A stretch of DNA of 64,000 nucleotides from Pelobates cultripes (lineage: Eukaryota > Chordata > Amphibia > Anura > Pelobatidae), in assembly GCA_933207985.1 (NCBI GenBank), contig OW240916.1, positions 320,472,336 to 320,536,335 of the forward strand, read 5' to 3'. This document shows positions 55,878-64,000 of the stretch, piece after piece. Both the position numbers and the translations under genes were made by a program. Positions within the stretch are counted from its first letter, which is position 1. Each line of letters starts with the position of its first letter. The notes below the pieces were generated by a model. The model ran no database searches, was not told where the DNA came from, and saw nothing but the letters and a program-made list of their open reading frames with translations.

Positions 55878-56450
55878 TGTCAGGTTACCTTTGGTGTCTA
55901 CCTCGGAGGAGGTTAGACACCTAGACGTCCATCCTCCTAGGGGGGCTGACTCACCCGATCCTTGCACTCCTCCCGGCCGTTTACACGCCGGCCGCGATAG
56001 CTCCGCCTCCTTTTATGACGCGGCGCTCAGTAGCCGACGTCATGACGGCAATCACGTTCCGACCCGTCAATCACGGCAACCAAGTGCCGAACAACGAATC
56101 AGGACTCGTTGGGGGCGGAGCCAACAGTTAAAGAGCCAAGGTATAAAAAAGGGTTCTGTGGAATGATTCATTGCCCTGTCGTGGTTCTAGCTAGTCTGGT
56201 CACTCAGTGCACTTACCTCTATTGTCTTTTGGTTCCTGACTCGGCTTGTATTTTTGACCCTGCTTTCCTCTCTTGTCCTTTTGACTCGGCTTGTCTCTCG
56301 CTTACCTGATCTCTCGTTCCCTCGACCTCGGCTTGTCTCTGACCATTCTTTTGCTTTCTCCTTACGTTAGTCCGGCCATTCTAAGGTCCGGTATACGTAC
56401 CTATCTCCTGTTTGTATTCTGCGTGTTGGATCCCTGTCACGATCCTGACA
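55878..56450 (+). mobile_element. Solo LTR inside the Ngaro hydrolase, 573 bp
   Basis: TGTCAGGTTACC...GATCCTGACA with 7-bp complementary ends, flanked by perfect 5-bp duplications TATGC (55873-55877 and 56451-56455). A TATA box (GTATAAAAAAGGG) at about 56141 places transcription on the plus strand, opposite to the Ngaro element. The insertion post-dates the Ngaro integration. Confidence 0.92.
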
Positions 56451-56455
56451 TATGC

Positions 56456-56813
56456 ATACCAAATCACTTTTAATCTCTCTTATCAAATTGACCGATTTCG
56501 TTGAGCCAATATCGTTCCCTCCCAAATGAACTATTACTACCTCTGGATAGGGAAAACTTAACATGCATTGTTGTATTATTTCAAATAATTGAGACCACTT
56601 AGCCCCACGAATTCCTTTCCAAAAGACTTTAACAGCATTGCTTTCTAATCCAAGATTTTCGCCATATGACCGTTCTTTTGCCCTCTTCTGGGCCCAAAAT
56701 ATAAATGAATGACCGATTACCCAGGCAATCGCCGGCTTCTTATTACCTAGCAAAAGAAGATTATTAACATATATACGCCAATGTTCATATACATCCATAA
56801 ACTTTAATAACAA
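56456..56813 (-). pseudogene. Ngaro SGNH hydrolase, N-terminal part
   Basis: The block I motif is WVIGHSFIFWAQ (Ser nucleophile, GHS in place of GDS). Then VIVHLGGNDIGSTKS gives the GxND block III. The frame stops at the solo LTR. SGNH domains occur in several Ngaro and CR1 elements, and their role there is unresolved. Confidence 0.82.
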
Positions 56814-56836
56814 AGAACCGTTAACGTTTTTTTTTT

Positions 56837-57712
56837 TTATATCAAATGAGGCCTGACGTATAATTGAAATCTATTAGACTCCCATCTCCCCAACCTTTGA
56901 ATCATTCCATCACTTAAACCACACCTTGCTGCTTCTGTTGCCGCTCCAATTCTAAAAGAATGAGATGAATAACGCTCATCGCCTAACTTTAACTTGTCTA
57001 TGCACAACCTGAAGACCTTTTTAAATTGGAACTTAGTCAACGGAACGGTGTCCTTATGCATGAAAAAAGGACCTTCAACCCTTGGTCTAATTGACAAGTA
57101 ATTTTCTGTCACCTTAACCGGACACAAAAAGGAACCTTTAATCTCCAGCAATGTTAACCATCTTCCTTTGCCTTCCTGATCTGTTTTAGATTTACTAATG
57201 AATACCATCACTTTCCTATCATTAACTATAATATCTTCCCATTGTAAACCAGACAAACAAAACTTACTCTTAGCCACTAACTCGCTAATTCTTAACGCTG
57301 CGAAAAAAGCTATTATAAATGAACATCTAATTAAAACTACCTCATACTCAGAATAACATACTTCCTCCAGGACTACAAATAACTGTGATAGCACTGTAAA
57401 CGATATTGGTTTTCTGTTATCCCTTACTCTACTGGCTCTTCTATAACCTCGAACTAACTGATTAACTATGAAATACTGCTTAATTGGTTTACATTCACAC
57501 AGCTTCCTAAAGAAATCCACCCCGGCTAAACTACAAGCTAACTTGGACTTAGAGAAACCTTTCTGCATTAACACCAATGTAAATTGTATTGCGCTCTCCT
57601 TGTCCTCTCCAAACGGATCTTTATTGTTTGACTGATTAAATTTGAACCACTCATTCCATGCTCTGACATATGTACTCCACGTAGAAACAGCTACTGAATT
57701 CATCAGCATCAC
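56837..57712 (-). CDS. Ngaro tyrosine recombinase
   Basis: 291 codons. A phage-integrase-type fold is supported by Arg141 (AALRISEL), HSFR at 251-254, Trp277 (LGRWES) and Tyr285 (QLYVRP). This is the complete R...HxxR...Y catalytic set. Such recombinases integrate YR retrotransposons without making target duplications. It begins two bases after the RT-RNase H frame, so translation is likely coupled or by re-initiation. It is intact by inspection. Confidence 0.9.
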   Translation of the reverse strand: MMLMNSVAVSTWSTYVRAWNEWFKFNQSNNKDPFGEDKESAIQFTLVLMQKGFSKSKLACSLAGVDFFRKLCECKPIKQYFIVNQLVRGYRRASRVRDNRKPISFTVLSQLFVVLEEVCYSEYEVVLIRCSFIIAFFAALRISELVAKSKFCLSGLQWEDIIVNDRKVMVFISKSKTDQEGKGRWLTLLEIKGSFLCPVKVTENYLSIRPRVEGPFFMHKDTVPLTKFQFKKVFRLCIDKLKLGDERYSSHSFRIGAATEAARCGLSDGMIQRLGRWESNRFQLYVRPHLI

Positions 57713-57714
57713 AC

Positions 57715-59367
57715 TTAACTGTCCCCAATCAAATCCCAGAGGTCTGACGGGAACTGGGTTCCTTCCACAGCTGCTCTTGGTGCCAATTTTCGAAATTCCT
57801 GCAATTGCAATCGTGAGAGAGCATCAGCCAGCCTATTGATTTTGCCTGGTATATGTCTAGCTTTTATCCATATGTTCAGCTGAAAACACCTTAACACTAA
57901 GTGTCTAAGTAAATTGATAACTCTATTACACCTAGACTGTAAGGAATTAATTACCATTACTACACTTAGATTGTCACAAGTGACGATCAGCCGCCTATTT
58001 CTCCATGCTCCTCCCCATAGATATATTGCGGCTACAATTGGAAACAATTCCAACAATGTCAAGTTTTTGGTTAAGCCTTCCTGTGCCCAAAGAACCGGCC
58101 ATTCTTGTGCACACCACTGTCCATTCCAATATATGCCAAAACCAATAGCACCAGATGCATCTGTAAACAGCTCAAGACTATCCGAATCTATAAACTCTTG
58201 TTGCCACATTGATCTTCCATTAAAATCTGTTAGGAAATTATGCCATACTTTAAGGTCTTGCTTCAATTCTTTTGTTACCCTAATGTGTGCAAATGGGGAC
58301 CTAACCTTAGACATTGCTATCCCCAACTTCCTGGAGAAAGCTCTCCCCATTGGAATAACCCTTGAAGCAAATGTTAACAGACCTAACAGAGATTGTAAAA
58401 CTTTCAATGTCACCTTCTCACAGCCCATTACCTGCTGAATCAGCATCTTCATTTTCAGTATCTTATCCTCCGGCAACCTAAATTCCATTTTTGTTGAATC
58501 AATCATTATTCCCAGAAATTGCAAAGAAAATGTGGGTAAAACCGTTTTATCCTCTGCTAATGGGATTCCTAAATGACCAGCCACCCTTCTAAATGTTTCT
58601 AGTAAATTCTTACAGTTGTCACTATCCTTAGTGCCCACAAATAAAAAATCATCCAAGTAATGCATTACTTGCTGCTGACCTGATTCATACCGAATAATCC
58701 ATTCCATGAAAGTCGCAAAGGTCTCAAAATAAGAACATGACAGTGCACAACCCATAGGCAGGCACTTATCGAAAAAATACTGGCCCTTGAACTGAAAACC
58801 TAGCGAATTGAAGGATTCGGGATGAATCGGCAAGAGTCGAAAGGCAGATTCTATATCCCCCTTCGCCATCAAAGCACCCCTTCCACATTTTCTTACCAAA
58901 TTTAAAGCCTTATCAAAAGTTGAATAAGACACTGAACTTTCTTCTCTAGAAATCATGTCATTTAAAGATCCTCCCTTGGGGTATGATAGGTGATGTATTA
59001 GTCTATATGACCCGGGTTCTTTCTTCGGTACCAAACCCAGAGGGGATAACCGAAAACATTTAAATGGATGAACATTAAAAGGGCCCTCAACTCTCCCTAA
59101 CTCTAACTCTTTGCAAATCTTTTCCCAGGCTAAACTTGGTAACTCTAAAACTGATTTTAAATTCTCAACACAACAAAATTCAACAGAACTATATACAGGT
59201 AACCTGAAACCATTTTCAAAACCTTCTTTAATTAATTTGGCTTTCTCCCGGTTTGGATAGATTGCGAGATAAGGTAGTAACCTTACCACTTTCACTGGGG
59301 TCTGTGCTCTTTGGAAATGTACCACTTTGTTGTCCTCTTTTATAGCAGCGAAAATTAGGATGCGCAC
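57715..59367 (-). CDS. Ngaro reverse transcriptase and RNase H
   Basis: 550 codons without a stop. Residue numbers count from a GTG at 59367; the true start may lie further upstream. Reverse transcriptase motifs: YRLIHHLSYPKGGSLND (121-137), catalytic Asp171 in KGDIESAF, PMGCALS (204-210) and YLDD (237-240). The RNase H domain follows: FTDASG with Asp403, Glu440, Asp465 and Asp515 in LADALSRL. All catalytic acidic residues are present. The recombinase ATG lies two bases past this stop. It makes cDNA from the element's RNA, and the recombinase then integrates a circular form. Confidence 0.88.
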   Translation of the reverse strand: MRILIFAAIKEDNKVVHFQRAQTPVKVVRLLPYLAIYPNREKAKLIKEGFENGFRLPVYSSVEFCCVENLKSVLELPSLAWEKICKELELGRVEGPFNVHPFKCFRLSPLGLVPKKEPGSYRLIHHLSYPKGGSLNDMISREESSVSYSTFDKALNLVRKCGRGALMAKGDIESAFRLLPIHPESFNSLGFQFKGQYFFDKCLPMGCALSCSYFETFATFMEWIIRYESGQQQVMHYLDDFLFVGTKDSDNCKNLLETFRRVAGHLGIPLAEDKTVLPTFSLQFLGIMIDSTKMEFRLPEDKILKMKMLIQQVMGCEKVTLKVLQSLLGLLTFASRVIPMGRAFSRKLGIAMSKVRSPFAHIRVTKELKQDLKVWHNFLTDFNGRSMWQQEFIDSDSLELFTDASGAIGFGIYWNGQWCAQEWPVLWAQEGLTKNLTLLELFPIVAAIYLWGGAWRNRRLIVTCDNLSVVMVINSLQSRCNRVINLLRHLVLRCFQLNIWIKARHIPGKINRLADALSRLQLQEFRKLAPRAAVEGTQFPSDLWDLIGDS

Positions 59368-59406
59368 CTGAACAGGTAGCGCATTCGTGCCGGAATCTAC
59401 AATTAT

Positions 59407-60609
59407 TCAGCCACTTACATTGTGATTCGTTATAAGCCCAGCAAAAACCTTTTTCTGTGCAACATTTGTAACCTGCCTATTAACAAAATTAGGCTGTCTC
59501 TGCGGTAACATCATGCTCACCCATAGTCCGACATCCTTCATACCCCATTTAAGGTTGCTATGTACTGCTAGTTTTTGTCGGAATTGTTCGTCATAATAAA
59601 ACCATGACAAACCCCCAAAATTTTTATATGCCTCCAAAATAGCTTCTGTATGTTGAAATAGCCCACAGCACAATTCTGGATATTTTTCGCCTAACACGCT
59701 AGCATAAATGCAAAAAGCTTGCAGCCAATTATTGAAAGACCTCGGAATAAACTTTTTCCTCTCCTCATCCCCCTTTTCCCTGTCGGGTTTAGTAAATTCT
59801 CTGGCTGTGGGCAATAATGATAGAATATCGATATACTCCCCTTTCCATATCCTATCCTTTATAGACTTACTTAAATGAAAACCCAGAGGAGAGCTTTCAC
59901 AACCTAACGCTTCTTTCATGCATGTCTCTTTTACTCTAACTTCTTCCCTCACAGAATGTGTCACTTTTGGATTAACTGTGACCACTTCTGTATCAGGCTC
60001 CCATACTCTCGCTAATTTAGGTGTCTGCAATAATTTTGTAAGTTTCTCAAGTGAAGACACCACTTCCCCGAAAACAGCATTATTCACATTTGCTTGTAAC
60101 TCACCCAGCTCATGACTGCAACCTGGGATATCCTGAGCTGCTTCGCTCTCTTCGAATAGCCTAGGTCTGTCCTCAGCCTCTTTATTCTTCTTCTTTTGTT
60201 CGTATTTTCTGCCCTGTTTCCACATCCTCTTCCTATTCTTTATTGGAGACGGTGAGAAGGTTTCCCTGGACCTCTTCGTTCTTGCCTCACGAATCCTGCA
60301 GGGGTCGCTATCACCAGATTTTCTTTCTTGCACTGGCCCTTTAATTTGTTGAGGGGAATATCCTGCTCCCTCCTCCATTATTAACTCCTCCTGTAGCTCA
60401 GCCCCTTCTTCTTCCTCTACTTCAATTAGACCAGAGGTGCTGGGGGCGGACTCTAAGCAAGCCTGTAGCCATGCAGTATCACTGCAGCCTAAAGCCTTTT
60501 GTTTAAGCTGTTCTAATAATGCCTCAATTGTGCCAGACCTCTCCAAAGGTAAGAAACAGCAGCTTAAATATTTTAATATATAGCTAACCTTCGGATTTGT
60601 CTGGCACAA
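59407..60609 (-). CDS. Ngaro gag-like protein
   Basis: 400 codons. The N-terminal half is acidic and then Lys/Arg-rich (KNRKRMWKQGRKYEQKKKNK). The C-terminal half (FIPRSFNNWLQAFCIYASVL, GLSWFYYDEQFRQK) matches the capsid-like region usual in these elements. The frame ends after NHNVSG. In the -1 frame just past the A/T run at 59442-59455 a Cys/His motif (CKWLNNCRFRHECATC) continues, the expected zinc-finger tail. So there is either a one-base disabling change or a frameshift site here. Confidence 0.75.
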   Translation of the reverse strand: MCQTNPKVSYILKYLSCCFLPLERSGTIEALLEQLKQKALGCSDTAWLQACLESAPSTSGLIEVEEEEGAELQEELIMEEGAGYSPQQIKGPVQERKSGDSDPCRIREARTKRSRETFSPSPIKNRKRMWKQGRKYEQKKKNKEAEDRPRLFEESEAAQDIPGCSHELGELQANVNNAVFGEVVSSLEKLTKLLQTPKLARVWEPDTEVVTVNPKVTHSVREEVRVKETCMKEALGCESSPLGFHLSKSIKDRIWKGEYIDILSLLPTAREFTKPDREKGDEERKKFIPRSFNNWLQAFCIYASVLGEKYPELCCGLFQHTEAILEAYKNFGGLSWFYYDEQFRQKLAVHSNLKWGMKDVGLWVSMMLPQRQPNFVNRQVTNVAQKKVFAGLITNHNVSG

Positions 60610-60835
60610 TCTGAGGCAATTAATTTGGCGCCCTTCAATTTATATCCCCTATTTTCCCTCCAATATTGCCCTCGCGCTGCTATCTACCAATCAGGGCTCA
60701 TGCCCTGGTCGCGAGCTTGCCGCCTTTACTGCCAGCGCGAGCTGCCTTGCACTTAACCCTAACCTGCATTTAACCCCTAGCGCGAGCGCTATACTTACCC
60801 ACTTCGCTCCATCAAACCTCATGGGGCTTCTCCTT
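60610..60835 (-). promoter_or_regulatory. Ngaro 5' leader
   Basis: The minus strand has a GC-rich leader with repeated GCTCGCGCT/AGCGCGAG and a TATA-like GGATATAAATTGAAGG at about 60650, roughly 40 bp before the gag ATG. It is probably the element's promoter. Confidence 0.5.
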
Positions 60836-61139
60836 AAGCAGTCCGCGTGCCTGACATTTCGGACATTCGGAAGCCTCCGAATTTACGAAATTCGTCCAAA
60901 TTTGTATTTGTAACAAAACGAATTGCACATGTGTATAAATGCCAACAAGTAACAGTGACACAGTAACAGAGGAATTGACGGCCCTGCTCAGTGAGCTTAC
61001 ATGCTAGAGGGAGTGGTGTATAGTGACACAAAAGGTAAGGGAAGTATTAAAGAAGTAGATTGGTAGAATAGTATTCACTAAAGACTTAGTGTGGTGTTTT
61101 ATTTTGTTTTTAATGACCTTTGCTGGAGAGAATCAGTTG

Positions 61140-61400
61140 GGAGCAGGGCCGGCCTTAGGGCTGGCCTTAGGCCATTTGGCGCCATATGCAAAAAGTCTTC
61201 ACAGGGCCCCCCCCCCACCAAGTTGACTGCATACAGTCAAACAAACAGTTACAGGCAGACAGTCACAGAGCCAAGCTCACTGCTTCCTCCTTCCCTCTTC
61301 CTGTGTAGGGGCTTTGGGTAGGCATTAGCCCCGCCTCTGCCTCAACCTAAGCTCCATCCCGCCTTGCGATAAGCCCCTGGGTGGAAAATAATTAATCCTC
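61140..61400. mobile_element. hAT-like terminal fragment
   Basis: CAGGGCCGGCCTTAGGGC with a following duplicated GGCCTTAGG is a common hAT family start. No matching right end was seen. Confidence 0.4.
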
Positions 61401-62035
61401 CACCCGGGTACCTGTTTTAGCTCCCCTGTCACCTGGCACCACGCATCTGTTGTGCACCCTTGCGATTGTTGTGTCTGTAGAGCCGGGTATGTGGTAGGAG
61501 TTTGGGTGGCAAACGTTGGGGGATGTGCCTGATGGCTTATACAGTTCAGGGTTGGTCTGTTGTGTCCGCTCTTTGGTTTACCGGGGTTGAGCGCTAGTGA
61601 TTGCCCCTTTTGCGTTTACCCACATGTGTCATGAGCGCTAGTGATTGTCTCGTTGGCGTTTATCCGGTTTGGTGTATTGTATTATTGGTGTTGGCCTTTT
61701 GTGTGGTGTGCTGATAGCAGCTGTAGATGTAGCTGGACAGCTGGTAACCCTACCGGTTACCCCCGCTAGTTCCCTTCCTTCAGCTGATCAGGAATTCTTG
61801 CATGGTCTACGCGCTCACGGCACTCAGTCCTGGAAGCTCTTAATCCTTACAAGGACTTTCCCTGTTGCATCCCCTGCAAGCTGGAACAGCAGACACAGGG
61901 GGTAAATCTATCTTCCCTCCAGTAACCTGACAACACACAGTTCCAGAGGTTAAAACACTGGCTTTTATGCAAGTCCCTGTGCAAGGGGACCTCCCACAAG
62001 AACATAAATCATACAGCCAATCATAAACAGAGAAA
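61401..62035. other. Non-coding stretch
   Basis: No exon and no element with defined ends were recognised. Several short direct repeats occur (GAGCGCTAGTGATTG at about 61590 and 61634). Confidence 0.4.
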
Positions 62036-62110
62036 CCCCTTAAGGACCAAATTTCTGGAATGAAAGGGAATCATGACATGTCACACATGTCATGTGTCCT
62101 TAAGTGGTTA
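62036..62110. repeat. Short palindromic repeat, CCCTTAAGGA type
   Basis: CCCCTTAAGGACCAAATT pairs with GTGTCCTTAAGTGG. An inner palindrome ACATGTCACACATGT lies between. It is a relative of 30215-30274. Confidence 0.65.
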
Positions 62111-62149
62111 AACACTCCCAGTACAAACATATAATCCCCTCCTCTCTAC

Positions 62150-64000
62150 CTGGAGATAATTAAGGCTGATAAAGTAATAACAAACTATACAAGCTATAAA
62201 AGGCATAATTCGCAATAATGGTAGCGTATGCAGTATAACCATGCGAACCGCCAACCAGGGAACACTCCAAACTCCCGAACGGTACCTGTACGGCTCCTTC
62301 CCTTCACGAGCTCCAAATATACGAATCGCCAATATTAGCCGAACGCCAATATCTTCTAAGCGGCAAATAATTCCAATAAGCAGTCTCTAGTCTCCGGTAA
62401 TAAAATCCCCCTGTTAAGACACCTCCAGTGTCTTTAGGCAAAACCGCCGATTAGTAGACCTTCCCCGTCTGCAATAACAGTAACTCCGTTCGCCTAACCT
62501 GTAGTGCACGAACCAAATTCAGGGGAAGCGGCAATCTCCCGACCGGGATCCGTGAACGGCTCCAAACTCCCGAACGGCAATACACGAACTGCTGCTAGCC
62601 GCCGAACAACAATATCCACCAAGCGGCTTTCGTTTCCATCCAGCAGTCTCTAAACATGAAGAAGAAATCCCCCCCAATAACGAGACAGAAGCTCCGCATT
62701 AAGGGTCAAACAGGATCTGGCTTTACTGTGGGCTACCTGCCCGTATTTATGCAGGTCTCCCACTTGGTGGACACTCCCCTAGGGGACCAAATGGGAGACT
62801 CTAATGACAGACAGATATGGGGACATTCCAGACAGTCACAGATTTTACCCACAGTGCATTATGATTCCCTCCCCTCTGCCCTGGAGATAATTACCAAGTA
62901 ACTCCATTATCTCCCTGGCAGAGCCAGTAGCCATTTTAAATATAAAATCATAAAAGACATAAAAATGCATAACTTTAAAATAACCGAACATTTCCCATTC
63001 GTATCACATATCCACAGATAGCCTAGATCTGAGTGCACATTATTAGCGAATAGCGCTCAGATCCAACACACATAGTTCAATCGCCATGGAGTCATAGTTC
63101 TTACAGTCTTTCGGTATACAAATGACTCCATGGGAAGGCTATCTGGGTTCAGTCTTTTCGTATGCTCCAAACCTCCCGAACGGCCAGTATTCGTATGCTT
63201 TCGTGGAGACAGCCAGGCGTTCCGTTGTTTCAGCGGTGTTCGGCAGAAAGTGTCAGTTTTTAGTTCCATAGAAATAGAGCCAAACACCGCTGGGCTTTCA
63301 CGTGGTTTAAAATGGCCGTTGCCTCGTGGTCGACATACGAACGACGACCACTCTGAATTCGGTTTAATTGAGAAGTGTCTGTGGTTAACCACAACGTTCT
63401 AATTGGGATCAATAGGTTAACCAGCAGCACACGTCTCTCTTGGGTGGCCGTCCGTTCGGCAGGTTTGTTCGGGGAAAAACATTCATTCGAATGGCTGGGC
63501 TATAAAAAAAGCCATTCATACAAACAGGATAAAACAGTTGAATACACCCCAAAGACAAGCAGACAGATGGTTCTGTCACACCCCCCAATAACGAGACCAA
63601 GCTCCGCTTTGAGGGTAAAACACAAACTGAGTTTACTGTGGGCTACCTGCCCGTATTTATGCAGGTCTCCCACTTGGTGGACACTCCCCTAGGGGACCAA
63701 ATGGGAGACTGGAATAACAGAAGGACATGGGGACATTTCAGACATACATCCCCACAATATTCCCAGCATGCATCAGTTTCCTCCCCTCTGCTCGGGAGAT
63801 AATTGAGAAGTAATTCAATTATCTCCCAGAGCAGAGGCAAATCGCCATTTTAAATCAATGTTACAAAACACATTAAAATACATAACTTTATAACTGCACA
63901 TCCCCTGGATCTGAGTGCCTATTATTGGCAAATAACGCTCAGATCCCATACGCATAGTTCAATCGCCATGGAGTCAAAGTCTATTACAGTTCTTCGGTAT
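62150..64000 (-). mobile_element. LTR split by a same-family LTR, truncated by the window edge
   Basis: The left remainder (about 62150-62406) and the right part (63581 onward) are minus-strand LTR sequence of the family at 7339: CCCAATAACGAGAC, CCTGCCCGTATTTATGCAGG and ACTCCCCTAGGGGACCA, with the hairpin at 63791-63829. The 5' end lies beyond the window. Confidence 0.7.
62412..63580 (-). mobile_element. LTR inserted into a related LTR, 1169 bp
   Basis: On the minus strand it begins TGTGACAGAACCATC at 63580 and ends TCTTAACA at 62412. It is flanked by CCCCC (62407-62411 and 63581-63585). Length and internal blocks match the 1155-bp solo LTR at 7339. The hairpin is at 62880-62918. Confidence 0.8.

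Larger units (their letters stand above)
55241..60835 (-). mobile_element. Ngaro-type tyrosine-recombinase retrotransposon, nearly complete
   Basis: On the minus strand it holds gag (60609-59407), reverse transcriptase-RNase H (59367-57715), tyrosine recombinase (57712-56837) and an SGNH hydrolase (56813 to about 55540). It has no integrase or DDE domain. This gene set is the hallmark of Ngaro elements. The coding regions are long and mostly open, which suggests a fairly recent insertion. One solo LTR (55878-56450) interrupts the hydrolase. Boundaries with the surrounding miniature element are approximate. Confidence 0.88.
55057..60935. mobile_element. hAT-type miniature element split by the Ngaro retrotransposon
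   Basis: The left part (55057 to about 55240) starts TAGGGATGTGCATGGG and shares TTTTGCCACTTTTCAGAAAT-like sequence with the intact copy at 28450. The right part (about 60836-60935) ends AACGAATTGCACATGTGTA. Flanks TAAAGCGC and TAAATGCC match only partly. Everything between is the Ngaro element. Confidence 0.75.

Noticed and set aside
55540..56813. SGNH hydrolase as a host gene
   Set aside because: It is in the normal position and strand for an Ngaro accessory domain, directly after the recombinase.
56837..57712. Prophage or bacterial contamination suggested by an integrase-like protein
   Set aside because: The recombinase directly follows Ngaro RT-RNase H and gag on the same strand and sits inside a vertebrate miniature element.
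57914..58438. 174-codon plus-strand frame
   Set aside because: It is antisense to the Ngaro RT-RNase H gene.

Overview
This looks like nuclear DNA from an amphibian, most probably a frog. Three spliced or intact host genes sit in a background made mostly of transposons. The B-type cyclin is closest to amphibian cyclin B1 as I know that family. The repeat set (DIRS and Ngaro tyrosine-recombinase retrotransposons, hAT elements, TTAA-flanked miniature elements, L1, Tigger and many solo LTRs) is typical of large anuran genomes. I saw no operons, rRNA or tRNA genes, and no CRISPR array.

Layout. 1-1584 is a two-part satellite that ends in a 100-N assembly gap (1585-1684). 5844-31531 (minus) is a five-exon gene for a 255-residue protein with an N-terminal CARD (death-fold) domain and a C-terminal coiled coil, whose family I could not name. 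All four exon junctions agree in phase. Its last intron holds a DIRS retrotransposon (about 6940-19345) broken by at least six later insertions. Its second intron holds a four-layer nest of elements (24171-28135). 33032-40754 (minus) is a complete nine-exon cyclin B1-type gene (381 residues), with CHR-like and CCAAT motifs upstream and a poly(A) signal downstream. Three TTAA miniature elements lie in its introns and one lies upstream. 43695-46224 is a hAT element, and 46945-49284 is a 5'-truncated L1 with a 15-bp target duplication. 51338-52165 (plus) is an uninterrupted NUDT17-like Nudix hydrolase ORF, possibly a retrocopy. 55057-60935 is a hAT miniature element split by a nearly complete Ngaro retrotransposon (gag, RT-RNase H, tyrosine recombinase, SGNH hydrolase), which is itself broken by a solo LTR. 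From about 62150 to the end is one LTR inserted into another LTR of the same family.

The host genes are spread along one locus and share no visible regulation. The CARD gene begins 1.5 kb beyond the end of the cyclin CDS on the same strand. The CARD-coiled-coil gene and the structural integrity of the Ngaro element are the most interesting items. Much of the window can be read as a dated series of insertions, because many junctions keep exact target-site duplications.
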